From NCBI GenBank assembly GCA_023091665.1, contig JALJCQ010000022.1:930001-994000 (forward strand): DNA of 64,000 bases, in the 5' to 3' direction. The notes beneath the pieces were generated by a model that worked only from the letters and a program-made list of their open reading frames with translations, was not told the origin of the DNA and did no database searches. Positions 38,574-50,274 of the stretch are shown here, piece by piece. This stretch comes from Pythium myriotylum. Taxonomy: Eukaryota > Oomycota > Peronosporomycetes > Pythiales > Pythiaceae. Numbering within the stretch: the stretch's first letter is position 1; the number at the start of each line of letters is the position of its first letter. Made by a program: the position numbers and the translations under genes.

Positions 38574-40895
38574 TCAGTGCCTTGTCTTGCTGCTCGGCCC
38601 AGCAGCTGCGACCAGCGGCGGGGCAAGCCTCACAAGAAACTGCTCCAGTGCTGCCAGAGCTTGCTGTGGCACACTGCGATCTTGTATCCACCTCATCACT
38701 TGCTGGACGCTCTCTTTGCTCAGTAGCCGCTTCTCCAATTGTCGCTGTAGCCGGCTCAATACCTTAAGATGCCAGATCGATAGCTGTGATAGACTCGGAT
38801 AGCTTGCTGGTTCGCAGAACTCGAGCACGACTAGCACATCGGGGAGCAGATACCACTCGCTAAACGGCAGGCGGTTCGCCGACGAGAACAACCGCAGACG
38901 ACGACAGTCGACACGCCACAATGTGCCATCTTTGATGCCGTTGAGAATCTCCATCGTCGATCCATTCTCGTCGATCGGTCGAATGAGTTCTTGGGCCTGG
39001 ATCGCGACAATCTCGCACGAACGATTGCAGATGATAGTGATGACTTCATACAAGTCGTTTCCTCGATCGATCGGCTCCGATGGACTGCTATTTGTCTCTG
39101 CCTGCGGGACATCCAAGCCACTTATTCGCTGCGGTAGTGGCAGATAGTCAACGTCGTTGCGACACGTTGGTGCGAGCTGCCAATTATCGGTATTCAACAG
39201 CGTCTTCATCCCTTCTAAGGCGATTTTATGTATCTGTCGAGTGAGTTTCATCATCACACGTCGCGGCTTTTTTGCTTTTGTGGAGAGAAAGCCTAACCCA
39301 CGCAGACACTCCTCGTCTGCGAGATCAAGGACCCACATGCGCCGAAGAAGAAGTCCCCACACTCGGTCTGCGGTCGATGGATGCACGTGGATGAGTTCAA
39401 ACCACTTCCGGCTCACGAGACTCAGATGGTACACTGCTTTCATGGTGAGAAAGCTGACCACTGACTCCAAGTTCGTGGCGCGGTGGTCATGGCTACTTGC
39501 CTTCTGGGTTGGAGACAATGGAACTGTCGCGTCGAAGCAGCTCGTCCACTTGACTCCATTGGCGTGGAACATTTCGGGGTCGAGCTTGTAGCGCGACTGC
39601 TGGAAAGTGCGGGATTGGACCCGAGTCGAGTTGGCACCATGGAGCAAAAACGTGGGTGGAATCACGTCATCCGGAAGGCTACGCACTGCTGTGATCGAAG
39701 CGACTGGTGATAGTCCTCCTGATGAGTGTTGTGCCATCGATGGAGTCACTCGCTTGCGTCCGCTCGCTTGCTTTGTTGCTACGGCTGCTGGTCGCGTTGA
39801 CTCTGTCTCGAGTTGCGAAGTAGACCCTCGATGTGCGATGTGAAGGAAGTCGAATGAGTCGTTCATGCCCGTGGAACCAGGCGGCCGACGCCGAGGACTC
39901 TTGACGGTTGCGACTAATGGCGGTGGTGCATGCGGAGGTGGTGGCTTCGGTACCTCGTGGGCTACGGCAAGACTCAACGACGCAGAGACACGCATGTCGC
40001 TTGATTCGATTGCTCGCTGGCAAATCTCAGAGCAGAAAACTCGCGTCGCGGCAGGTTGATGGCCAGTCGTGATGCCGCTACGAGACGGGATTATTGTCGG
40101 CACAGCGCGCGGGAATCGTGCACTGCAGTTCCAGCACGTCACCATTTGCTGATTGTGGCTAGCTGCTGTCCCACCCTTGCGAGGACCTGGGGTTTTCAGT
40201 CGCGGAGGTTCTCCTCCTACGTGAAGGCTCGTGGTCGGAGGGGCCGCCGAGGATTTCGTTGCTTTGTTTGAAAGCGAGAGACCGGTCAGGGGGGGGACTC
40301 GGGGCGATATCAACGGGAAAACCGTGGCAGACGAGTTCGGCTTTGGTGGTGAGGCTCGGTTCTTCTGGCCTTTCAATGGGGGCTCGTCCTCCTCGTTGTT
40401 ATCACTTGTAGTCCCACGCCCGGCGCGCATCGACTTCTGTAGTTTATGCAACTGAGAACAGACGCTGAGGAAATTCTTCCACGCTGGATCGCTTTTGGCG
40501 GCTACTAGATCGTCGAATAAGATTCGCAGCTTACTGGGAGCCGTGTCGAGCAGTAGTTTGCCCGTGATCTGTTCGTAGACAACGATCTGCGCGTAGGGTG
40601 CGAGCTGTTTGGACTGGAGATACTGCGCCAACTCAAGCGAGTCCCAGTGCATCGGCTCCACGACGATTTCTCCGTCGAGGTTCTCGATCTCGGAACGTGA
40701 TGTATGGACGGATGCTGACGAAGCCGCGTTCGCAGTATTGGCGGTTGCGGCGCCTTTCCATTTGGTGCCTTTCTTGCCCTTTTTTGCGACTCGCTTCCAC
40801 GCATCACGCTCGATCTCGACCGTGACCTTGACGCTGGCGAGCCGTCCCTCCATGACCGCGATCTCCTGCTCGAGCTGCTTCGACGTCAGCGACAT
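38574..40895 (-). CDS. SAM-like and F-box-like domain protein with a Cys-rich motif
   Basis: The product is 773 aa. An N-terminal coiled coil (about 5-35) and a basic, Ala-rich linker precede a SAM-like helical bundle at about 84-150 (MHWDSLELAQYLQSKQLAPY, EQITGKLLLD). A Cys cluster lies at about 255-300 (TCWNCSARFPR ... VFCSEICQRAI) and could bind zinc. Near 470-515 VYHLSLVSRKWFELIHV, then WGLLLRRMW, resembles the second half of an F-box. Long Ser/Pro-rich regions between domains look disordered. The combination suggests a scaffold or substrate adaptor of a ubiquitin ligase, but this is inference from partial motifs; no close family was recognised. No intron is needed. Confidence 0.6.
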   Translation of the reverse strand: MSLTSKQLEQEIAVMEGRLASVKVTVEIERDAWKRVAKKGKKGTKWKGAATANTANAASSASVHTSRSEIENLDGEIVVEPMHWDSLELAQYLQSKQLAPYAQIVVYEQITGKLLLDTAPSKLRILFDDLVAAKSDPAWKNFLSVCSQLHKLQKSMRAGRGTTSDNNEEDEPPLKGQKNRASPPKPNSSATVFPLISPRVPPLTGLSLSNKATKSSAAPPTTSLHVGGEPPRLKTPGPRKGGTAASHNQQMVTCWNCSARFPRAVPTIIPSRSGITTGHQPAATRVFCSEICQRAIESSDMRVSASLSLAVAHEVPKPPPPHAPPPLVATVKSPRRRPPGSTGMNDSFDFLHIAHRGSTSQLETESTRPAAVATKQASGRKRVTPSMAQHSSGGLSPVASITAVRSLPDDVIPPTFLLHGANSTRVQSRTFQQSRYKLDPEMFHANGVKWTSCFDATVPLSPTQKASSHDHRATNLESVVSFLTMKAVYHLSLVSRKWFELIHVHPSTADRVWGLLLRRMWVLDLADEECLRGLGFLSTKAKKPRRVMMKLTRQIHKIALEGMKTLLNTDNWQLAPTCRNDVDYLPLPQRISGLDVPQAETNSSPSEPIDRGNDLYEVITIICNRSCEIVAIQAQELIRPIDENGSTMEILNGIKDGTLWRVDCRRLRLFSSANRLPFSEWYLLPDVLVVLEFCEPASYPSLSQLSIWHLKVLSRLQRQLEKRLLSKESVQQVMRWIQDRSVPQQALAALEQFLVRLAPPLVAAAGPSSKTRH

Positions 40896-41007
40896 GGTGA
40901 GGCCGGACCCAATGGTTTCTACAGGAGGAGCGCGTGTACGGCAAGGGCTTCATATATTTGGGGTTTTCTTCAGTATCTTTAGCGCGAACGGTCTGACGTT
41001 TCCCCGT

Positions 41008-43473
41008 TCACTCATCGAATGGAAGTCGCAACGCGTGATACAGGAACGCGTACTCCATGGCCGTCTCTTGGAGCTGCTCGAGCCGACCTCCACCGCCAAA
41101 GTGACCGTCGTCCTCGCTCATCTTGAGTAAGAATAGGGGTGGTTTGTAGCTGTCACCACCAGATTGGTGCTGCTTTAGCGCTCCCGCATTCTGAGCAGCG
41201 TGCAAGTGACGAAGACGGTGAACCCATTTGACAGGCTCCCAGAACTGGACTCGAATGTCGTTCATGCTGCCTGTGACAAACATGGAGGGATAGGTCGACG
41301 ACTTCTTCATGTTGGCACACGGCGAGTACTGCTTGATGTACTCGAAGACATTGGGGTCCGTCGGATTTCCCCACTCATCGTACTCGTGTACCGTGAGTGG
41401 AAGCGTTGGGTCTTGCATGGTCTCTAGGATATCTACGAACGGGACCTTGAGAATCATGGCTCGAAACAAATCTTGGTGTTCGTTCGCCATGTACCCCATA
41501 ATGAGACCGCCTGCACTGACGCCTCTGCCGGCGAGCCGCGCTGGGCTCGTATACTGCTGGTCAAGGACGTGGTTCGTGCACGCGAGAAAATCGTGGAATG
41601 TGTTCATCTTCTTGAGTTGCTTCCCTTCATGGTACCACCTCAACCCGAGCTCCCCGCCACCTCGGACGTGGGCCATCGCGATGATCCACCCACGTTCAAG
41701 AAGACTGAGATGCTCTAGTTCAAAGTCGGCCTCGAGATTGTTCCCGTAGGCGCCGTAACCCATCAGCAGCGTCGGGTTCGCGCCGTTCCGGTCGAGATCT
41801 CGTCGGTGGAGAAGCGTTAGAGGCACTTTGACGCCGCCTTCGCTCGTGACAAACTCGCGACGACACACGAAGCGGTCCACGTCGAGCGCAGCCAACGCAA
41901 TGTCCTTCTCAGATCGTTTCCCGCTTGGTTTCTTCCCTCGAAGCTTGGCGTCGTCGAGCACGCGCGTCTCCTTGAGCACGCTCAGCTCTCTCGTCTCGAG
42001 GTCGTAGTCGTAAACAATCTCCGGCACGAGCGGCGTAGCGATCGAGAAACGCAGCCGGCTCGATTTGTACTCCCTGTTCACGCCCGGTGTGATGCGACAG
42101 AGTGCGTGCTGCTCGGGCAGCGGCACGACGTGCGTGTCGAGCTGCGGGTCAGTCAGTCGGCAGACGCGGATCCGCGGCACGCTCTGTACACGCTCGTAGA
42201 CCACGAGGAAGCTCTCAAAGAGGTCCACGTCTTCGATCTTGACGTCTGGAGACTCGGGCAGCAGCGTGTGCCATCGTGAGTGGCGCGGAGGGTCATCGCA
42301 CACGGCGATCTTGTAGTTGGCGGCGCGGTCGGCGTTGGTCACGAGCACGAATCGGCCGGCCGCGTGGTCAGCGAAGTAGGACGTCTGGGGCTCTCGCGGA
42401 CGCAGCAGCACGGGCGTCGCCGGTGCGTCGCCACAACGCAGCGCGTGGATCTCGGACGCGTCCTTGGAGTTGCAGTTGATGAGCACGAAGGCGCCGTCCT
42501 TGGTGGAGGAGACGTCCACGAAGAAAGCCTCGTCAGGTTCCTCATACACCTGGAAGGATCACGGGAGGAGAGATTAGAGGAGGAGGAGGAGGAGGAGGAG
42601 GAGAACCGATCGACGGCACCTTCTCGAGTCGCTGGGAGCGAAGATCGAAGAAGAAGACGGCGTAGGGGCGACGCTGGAGGTCGAGGCGAGTGAAGTAGAA
42701 CGCGTGGTTGGAGCACCACTCGACGTTGCGCACAGGCCCGAGCTCGGCCAGCACGCGGAGATCGTTCTCCGCTCCGCCGAGAGGACGCTTGAGTCGGCGG
42801 AGATTGTTCTCCGCTCCGCCGAGCGGACGCCAGAGCACGCGGAACTCTTCGTGGGCGTTCTCCTGGACGAGCAGCAAGTGCTTCTCGTCGGGCGAGATCT
42901 TCATGGCCACGACGAAGTGGAAGTCCTCGTGGAGCAGCGGGTTCTGGTTCTGGTCGAGAACGATCTCCTCCGTTTCGGTTCCGTCGCGACGGCGACGGCA
43001 GTAGACCGGGAAGTTGTCCCGTGGCGCCTGCCGCATGTAGTACTCATAGGAGCCGATGGACTCGGGGATCGAGGCGTCTTCGCGCGGCAGGCGGCGGCGG
43101 AACTCGGCGTAGAACGCCCGTTCAACGCCGCGGAAGCGAGGCTTCTGGAGCGTCTGCGACAAGTACTTTTGCTCTCGCTGCGGAGAACAAAAAAACGTAA
43201 ACTCAGTGGGAGGAGATCGTTCCGAGGCCGCGAGAACGGTTCCAGCGCTGGGCTCATTACCTGGAGGAACTGTCGCAGCTTCGGGTGCGCCGGGTTCTTC
43301 ATCCAGCTCTCGTCGTCGCTGGGCGCATAAACACCAGTGGAGAAGAACGCGCGTCTCCGCGGCGAGCGGAGATCCGAGATCGGTTCTGCTCGGAGAACAG
43401 AGATCGGTTCTCCTCTGGAACCGATCTGCTCCCGCCCGAGTCGCGCTCGGCGGAGCATGACCCGTGGGAGCAT
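41008..43473 (-). CDS. Prolyl oligopeptidase family S9A peptidase (oligopeptidase B-like), three exons
   Basis: Proposed exons, in coding order, are 43473-43261, 43177-42620 and 42549-41008, giving 770 aa; introns are GTAATG..CAG and GTGCCG..CAG, both phase 0. The N-terminal part (SWMKNPAHPKLRQFLQ|REQKY) and beta-propeller region precede the hydrolase domain. There GYGAYG, HVRGGGELG and GRGVSAGG (nucleophile S602) are followed by SMNDIRVQFWEP (D688) and DDGHFGGGGR (H740). S9A enzymes cleave short peptides; OPB-type enzymes prefer basic residues. The first ~60 residues are Arg-rich and built partly of a repeated EPISxLR unit, and could act as a mitochondrial presequence. A 14-residue tandem repeat RPLGGAENxLR lies in the propeller. 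Confidence 0.88.
42756..42830. repeat. Tandem 42-bp repeat inside the oligopeptidase gene
   Basis: Two 33-bp units (42756-42788 and 42798-42830) differ at two positions and are 42 bp apart, so the frame is kept. They encode RPLGGAENNLR and RPLGGAENDLR. The unit contains the GTTCTCCG motif also found outside genes here. Confidence 0.8.
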
Positions 43474-43807
43474 CCTGTCCGCTTGGTGGTCTCTCGGATC
43501 TGACGCCGAATTCGTACTTTACCGAATTCACGATACGTAGTGGCTCCCTGGGGAGCGCGACATCTCAGGAGGTGTACCACTCGGAGTGGTACAGTGCCCC
43601 CAATCACACTTTCTCCTCGTTGTGTTTTTGTGAGTCAGTGCACAATCCCCACCGGAGCGCAATCCGCCACCGCCGAGGAGGGGGGACCGCTGTGAACCCA
43701 CTCGTCGACTGCGGCGGAGAACAGGTCTAACCGGCGGAGAACAGGTCTAACGAGCGGAGAACACTTTCTCGCGCGCCGTCCTCTTCCTCTTCCTCCAAGC
43801 AACCACC
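43474..43807. promoter_or_regulatory. Shared upstream region of the divergent oligopeptidase and myosin genes
   Basis: This 334-bp interval must contain both promoters. It holds a GTACCACTC-G-GAGTGGTAC palindrome (about 43574-43592). It also holds three head-to-tail units of about 20 bp beginning CGGAGAACA (about 43710-43765), two of which continue GGTCTAAC. No clear INR was assigned. Confidence 0.6.
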
Positions 43808-46800
43808 ATGGAAGGCGTGCGGGTGCGTCTCTCTCTCACTCTCTCCTCTCCTCCCTCTCTCCATGCAGAGCCCTCACTGTCTTCTCTAGGTGTTCGTGCC
43901 GGACGCCGACCATGTCTGGCTTCCCGCGGTCATCACGCAGAGCAGCAATGGCGGCAAGAGCCTCGTCGTGCGGCTGGAAAAAGTCGTCGGTCCGACCGAC
44001 GGCGGCGTGCTCATGGGCGAGGCGGTCGAGCGCGAGCTCGCGGCGATGGCCGGCAGCGACCGCACGTTCTCGCTGGACGATCCGGCGGTCGCCAAGGCGC
44101 TCGCGTCGCGCCACACGAGCGTCTCGAGCGACGCGGACGCCGGCGCCGCGCCCTCGCTGCCGCTGCAGAACGCGAATGAGAGCAGCAAGGCCACCACGGG
44201 CTTTGAAGACATGATCACCATCGACCATCTCCACGAGGCCTCGATCCTCCACAACTTGCGCCGTCGCTTCTTCAATAAGCTGCCGTGTACGTCTTGTGCA
44301 AAGGAAGAGAAAGAAATGAGATAGGAGGGAGGGGAGCTAATGGATCTCTCTGGAATCGCTCTGGCGCTAGACACGTACACGGGCAAGATCTGCATCGCCG
44401 TGAACCCGTACCAGTGGCTCAACCTCTACGACAAGGCGATCATGGCGCGCTTCAGCGACGGCAAGCGCGACGGCAAGGCCCCGCACGTCTACGCCGTCTC
44501 CATGGAGGCCTTCAACAACATGCGCCACCGCAGCGAGAACCAGTCGATCCTCGTGAGCGGCGAGTCCGGCGCCGGCAAGACCGAGACCACCAAGATCGTC
44601 ATGTCCCACCTCGCGACGCTCGCCGAGAACTCCAACTCCAAGGTCATCCAGCAGATCATCCAGGCCAACCCGCTGCTCGAGTCGTTCGGCAACGCCAAGA
44701 CCGTGCGCAACGACAACTCGTCGCGATTCGGCAAGTTCACCGAGCTCCAGTTCGCGAGCGACGGCAAGCTCATGGGCGCCTTCTCGCGCACGTACCTGCT
44801 CGAGAAGTCGCGCGTGACCACGCAGGCCGACAACGAACGCAACTTCCACATCTTCTACCAGCTCCTCAAGAAGCGCGAGCAGTTCCCGGAGCTCGACCTC
44901 AATGCGTTTGACTCGTTCCGCTACGTCTCGGGCAGCTCGCGCCACTCGAACGAGCCGCCGATGGACGAAGAAGGAGAGTTGACGCGCACGTGCGAGGCGC
45001 TTGAGCTCGTGGGCATCGGACAGGACCTGCAGAAGGAGATCTTCCGCATCCTCGCAGGTATTCTTCACCTCGGCGAGACCGAATTCGCTGTGCGCAATGG
45101 CGACGTTGACGCCTCCCAAGTCGTGGACATGAAGCCATTCGAGACAGTGTGCCGACTGCTCGGTGTCGAGGTCGCTGCGCTCGAACAAGCGATTTGCAAC
45201 CGTAATGTCCACGTCGGTCGGGAAGTGATTCTCAAGCCCATGACGCGAGACCAGGCGACCGATTGTCGCGATGCGCTCGCGAAGAGCCTGTACTCGAAGC
45301 TGTTCCTGTGGCTCGTGGAGCAGATCAACGAGACCATTGGCGTCAAGACCAAGGACGCGTCCTCCTTCATTGGTATCTTGGATATCTTCGGTTTCGAACA
45401 CTTTGAGAAGAACTCGTTCGAACAGTTCTGTATCAACTACGCGAATGAGAAGCTGCAGCAGAAGTTCGTCCAGGACGTGCTCAAGACTGTCCAGATCGAG
45501 TACGAAGAGGAGAACATCTCGTGGTCGCACATTCAGTTCGCTGATAACCAGGACGTCCTCAACTTGATTGAAGGGCGCCTAGGTGTCATCAGCTTCCTCA
45601 ATGAAGAGAGTCTCCTTGCGACTGGTACCGACCAAGCCTTCGCCAGCAAGCTCGGAGCTGTCATGGAGAACAATCCGCTGCTTGAAACTCCACGTCTCAA
45701 TCAGTGCGCTTTCACCATTTATCATTACGCTGGCAAGGTGACGTACGATGCGAATGGCTTCCTGGATAAGCACCGCGATGCGATCTTGCCGGATATCAAG
45801 CATTGCATGAGTACATCAACGCTCCGGATTCTGTCGAAGACTTTCGAGGCAGATGCGGCGTCTGCTCCCGTCCCAGTCAGCTCATCCCGTTCGACGACGA
45901 CCCGCAGGAAGACACAAGCGCAGCCGAAGCGCACAACTGTTGGCTCGCAGTTCAAGGAAAGTCTGTCCGAACTCATGGAGAAGATCAACTTGACTGAAGT
46001 CCACTATGTTCGGTGTTTAAAGCCCAACTCAACCAAGAGTGCCAATGCGTTCTCACACGGAGACATTGTGAACCAGCTGCGGTGTGCTGGTGTGATTGAA
46101 GCTATCCGCGTGTCTCGAAGCGCTTACCCTAGTCGTCTTCCACACGCTGAGTTCTTGAAGAAGTTTGGCATGCTTGCAATCGTGTCGAGTGATATCTCGA
46201 AATTCACTCCTTCGTCGATCAATGCCGAGAGCGACACGGAGGTGCTGCGAACCAAGTGTGAAGGTCTGTTGGCCAAGCTTCTTCCAGGAAGGAATATTCA
46301 GGACTACCAGACCGGTTTGACCCGTGTCTACTTCCGTGAAGGTGTGCTTGAGACGCTTGAATCTAAGCGAGCTCTTGCGCTGCGCAAATACGCAATCGTA
46401 CTGCAGAAAAATGCTCGTTGCTACGTTCAACGTCGTCGCTTCTTGCGCATGAAGAAGTCTGCCACCACTATCCAGAAGTACTGGCGCCGGTATGTAGCCC
46501 ACAAGAAGTTCGTGACGATGAAGCGTGGCATCATCAAGTTGCAGGCCCGCGTGCGAGGACAGAAGGCCCGCAAGCAGTTCCGAGTGATGAAGTTCGACCA
46601 CTATATCATTCGTTTCCAAGCCATCTGCAGAGCCTTTATCTTGCGTCGACGATACATCAGGACCATCAATGCGGCCAGAAAAATTCAGAGTTTTTTCCGC
46701 TTCACGTTGCTGCGACTGGTGTTCCTCCGCAAGATGGAGAAAGAGAAGAAGATCAAGGCTCTTGGCTCCAAGGTTGCTCGGCTGCAGATGAAGCTGGACC

Positions 46801-48092
46801 AGAAACACACGACAGCGAAGTCCTCCCCTTCGGCCGTTCAGTCGAAGATGCGAAGTGGCAGCACCTTGGAAGGGCAGAGCAGTGGCTCCGCGAACGGACG
46901 AAACTCGCTCTTGTACAATCCTCGCAACAGTGCTGCCAGTTCGGCGGGTATTCTGGACGAGAGCCAGGAAGTCATCACCGCGCTCCATGATGAGAACGAG
47001 CGTCTTCGCCAGCAGCTCGATGATCAAGAGGAAGAAATGCAGAAGCTCAAGGCTGAAATCCGAATCCTCCGCAACTGGCAAAAGTCGAAGGAAGTCGACG
47101 AAAAGGTCCAGAAGATCGCTCACCGAGACCAGGAGAGTAAAGACTTGTCGTTCCTGTACGCGTTGGAGACCGAGTATGAGAGACTCCGCGCTTATGTGTG
47201 CGAGAACATGGGCTTGCCCATCGACACTGGTACAATCGTCACGCCTCAACCAGCCGCTCCAACTCCGCCTGCTGCGAACGGTGCGCCAGTGTCGGCTGCC
47301 AGCCGACCCGTACTCAACGCGCAGACGTCGATGTCGGAGAAAGCGCTTGCCAACACCGTCTTGGCGGCTGCCGCCCAAAGTGGACAGCCAGAGCAGAAGG
47401 TGGGCGAAGTCCAGCAGTTCTTGCTCAAGAGTGCCACTCGACTCAGCAATGCTCGCGCCAAGACCACGACGAAGGGATCAGCTCGACGAGTGAAGGACCA
47501 CTGGGAGGAGATTCGGAACTTCCCGCCGCCCATGCACTACACGCTCGGCTCCGTGCCGTGGAAGCGTTTGCTGACGGATTGGGCGCAGGGCAACCCAAAG
47601 AAGCTGGACTACATGACTCGTTGGTTGAAGAACGTGCTCGAAGGTGGACCAATCGTCTCGGATACGTTCCCGATGGGTGTCGAGCTCAAGTACGTGACTC
47701 CGATGATGCTGGACGGTTTCATGCAGCTCGTGATCCCAAAGCTCGCCGAGCGACCAGATGTTCAGGTTCACGTCCACACGAAGGAGTTCATCGGCACCAG
47801 TATGCGTATCACGCTCTCACCGCTGGAAGGCCCGAAGGGCGGGCGTGGCGGAGCTGCCTCAGTTCCTCTCCGCGCGCCTGACCACGACGACTTCCGCCTG
47901 TCACTGCTCGCGAACCAGAGTCCACTCGCCCCAAGCCCGATGACGAGTCGATACTCGTCGTCCGGATCAACCGCAAGCTTGTCAGACACGTCGTCGACAC
48001 CTAGCTCCGTGCACCATCGCCCGAGCGGTGGTTTCTTCCGCTCGAACCGAAACAGCAACGACTCGGGGCGTAGTTCGTTTTTCCGGAAGTAA
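43808..48092 (+). CDS. Unconventional myosin heavy chain, three exons
   Basis: Proposed exons are 43808-43822, 43890-44286 and 44371-48092, giving 1377 aa. Joined text reads MEGVR|VFVPDADHVWLPA and LP|YTYTGKICIAVNPYQW. The motor has the P-loop GESGAGKT (201-208), switch I NDNSSRFGKF (about 251-260), switch II DIFGFEHFEKNSFEQFCINY (about 473) and the actin-site segment HYVRCLKPN. Five or six IQ-like motifs for light-chain/calmodulin binding follow (about 815-940). Then comes a short coiled coil (HDENERLRQQLDDQEEEMQKL) and a folded C-terminal region (WKRLLTDWAQGNPKKLDYMT...). The tail ends in a Ser-rich segment. It is an actin-based motor, probably for cargo or membrane transport; the stramenopile class is not assigned. 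I do not recognise the C-terminal domain. Confidence 0.95.
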
Positions 48093-48608
48093 CTGACTGC
48101 TCGGCTCGCGTCCCGCACGCTACGTGGCGTCTTTGGTCAGAATTTGTGACACGTATGTAGAAGGAACAAGCATGAAAGATGAGGAGAAGGAGGCCACGGA
48201 GGCCGTCGCGTTGTAGTTTGGTAGCATGACGATAGGCTTGATCGACCGGACGATGCTTTCATAAATCCTAAACGTAGTTTTTTTCAAAACCATAGAATTC
48301 AGATAATCCGGATTAAAACGAAAAATCGTGTTTGGAGTTTGTGTATTTGTAGTAGATATCTCAACTCATCCCTATTACTCGATTCTGATTGGTCCATAAT
48401 GGTCCTCCTGAGAGAACCGTTCCACTTCGCTTTCGAGGACGAGTCGGTTGCCAACGGGATCCAAAATGAGAATGAGAAAGATGGATCTCCCACTTCGGAT
48501 CCATCTCAGTCGAGAAGCTGTTCTCCTCCGGTTCTCCTCCGCTCCTCTCGTTCTCCTCTCGTTCTCCTCCCGCATAACCGGAATCTCTCCCAATACCGTA
48601 ACTCTCCC
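48093..48608. other. Intergenic between myosin and PAP E
   Basis: No gene is seen. The last ~80 bp before PAP E contain repeated GTTCTCCTC units, the complement of the GGAGAAC motif near the myosin and oligopeptidase starts. An open frame continues upstream of PAP E to 48339 but has no signal peptide or domain. Confidence 0.5.
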
Positions 48609-50129
48609 ATGACGCTCCTCCAGCTCGCCTCGCTAATGCTCCCCCTGCTCCTCCTCCTCCTCCCCGTGCTCGCGCTCGACGACCACGCGTGCTCCTTCAG
48701 CTGGCGCACGCGCGAGTGCGAGCCCTCGGGCGTCTGCGCCTTCCACTTCCAGTTCGGCGACCTCACGTTCGACCAGTCGTGTCGCCTCGCCCCGGGCGTG
48801 GCCGACCGCCTCCCCCAGCAACGCCACCTCGCGTTCGCCGGCGCCACGGCCATGACGCTCTCGTGGACCACGTTCGCGACCGTGCAAGACGCCGGCGTCT
48901 GGCTCGGCACGCGCGCAGACACGCTCGTCCGCGTCCCTGACGACCGCGTGGCGCTCGAGACGCGCTCGTACTACCACGACGACGTCTACAGTCTCTATTC
49001 GCACCACGCGACGGTCTCCGGACTCGAGCGGCACAGCACGTACTACTACCAAGTGGGCACGGAGAATGAACGCAGCGAGGTGGCGTCGTTCACGACCGCT
49101 CGCGAGAGCGACGACGAGACACCGTTCCGCGTGGCCGTGGTCGGCGACTTTGGCGTGGACGAGAACGCGAACGCGACGCTCGCGTTCGTGACCGAGCAGC
49201 TCGCGTGCGAGAGCGTCGACTTTGTGCTCCACGTCGGCGACATCTCGTACGCCGACGACGCGTTCCTCAAGGCCTCGGAGCTCTTTGGCTTCTTCTACGA
49301 GGAGACGTACAACCGCTGGATGGACGCGCTCACGCCCACCATGCAGTGCGTGCCCTACATGGTCTCGGTGGGCAACCACGAGGCCGAGTGCCACTCGCCC
49401 GCGTGCTTCCTCTCAGCGTCGAAGAAAGACCAGCTCGGCAACTACAGCGCCTACAATGCGCGCTTCAAGATGCCCTCGCACGAGAGCGGCGGCGTGCTCA
49501 ACATGTGGTACTCGTTCGACCACGGACCGCTCCACATCGCATCCATCTCGTCCGAGACCGACTACGAGAACGCGCCCAAGAACTCGGTCACGGGCCGCAA
49601 GTATGGCGGCTTTGGCGACCAGCTCACGTGGCTTGAGAAGGATCTCGAAAAGGCCGACGCCAATCGCGGGGAGACGCCCTGGCTCATTGTGAGCATGCAC
49701 CGACCCGTGTACACGCGCAGCCAGGTCGACGACGACGGCAATCCAACTCAAGAGTCCAAGACCACACAGAAGGCCTTTGAAGAGCTTTTCATCAAGTACA
49801 ACGTCGACGTCGTGGTCGCAGGCCACGTCCACTTGTACGAGCGGCACTTGCCTATCAAGTACGGCAAGCCCGTACTGGACGGCGTCTCGGCTGATCGCAG
49901 GACATACACGAATCCCAAGGCACCGGTTTATCTCATCAACGGCGCTGGTGGCAACACGGAAGGCCACGAGAAGGTGGACCTCAAGAAGGACATCGCGTGG
50001 AGTGTCGTCGTGGAGAACAAAAACTACGGGCTCTCGCTCCTCGACGTGACACGGAACAAGCTCAAGTGGACATTCGTCGCGACGGCGACCGATGAAGTGC
50101 TGGACGAGTTTACGATTGAAAAAAGCTGA
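48609..50129 (+). CDS. Secreted purple acid phosphatase E (PAP E), divergent copy
   Basis: The product is 506 aa. The start is the ATG at 48609 because it opens a strong signal peptide (MTLLQLASLMLPLLLLLLPV, then LA); the frame is open further upstream. The N-terminal propeptide-like region present in PAP A-D is missing, so the protein begins close to the Cys-containing domain (HACSFSWRTRECEPSGVC). Ligand blocks are GDFGVDENA, GDISYADDAF, VGNHEAE, MHRPVYT and GHVHLYERH; all are complete. It is the most diverged PAP here, with a loop YADDAFLKASELFGF that differs from the others. It is convergent with PAP F, 145 bp between stops. Confidence 0.92.
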   Translation: MTLLQLASLMLPLLLLLLPVLALDDHACSFSWRTRECEPSGVCAFHFQFGDLTFDQSCRLAPGVADRLPQQRHLAFAGATAMTLSWTTFATVQDAGVWLGTRADTLVRVPDDRVALETRSYYHDDVYSLYSHHATVSGLERHSTYYYQVGTENERSEVASFTTARESDDETPFRVAVVGDFGVDENANATLAFVTEQLACESVDFVLHVGDISYADDAFLKASELFGFFYEETYNRWMDALTPTMQCVPYMVSVGNHEAECHSPACFLSASKKDQLGNYSAYNARFKMPSHESGGVLNMWYSFDHGPLHIASISSETDYENAPKNSVTGRKYGGFGDQLTWLEKDLEKADANRGETPWLIVSMHRPVYTRSQVDDDGNPTQESKTTQKAFEELFIKYNVDVVVAGHVHLYERHLPIKYGKPVLDGVSADRRTYTNPKAPVYLINGAGGNTEGHEKVDLKKDIAWSVVVENKNYGLSLLDVTRNKLKWTFVATATDEVLDEFTIEKS

Positions 50130-50274
50130 GCGAAACAAAGGTGTCTCGACAGCAAGTGTCGTTCATTCGGAGGATCGTTGTAATAGGTATCGAAATCGAA
50201 GATTTACAGGAAGCTTACTATGTTTGACGTCGTTAAGAGACTGCACATACGGCAAAATAACATACTATCGGGGT

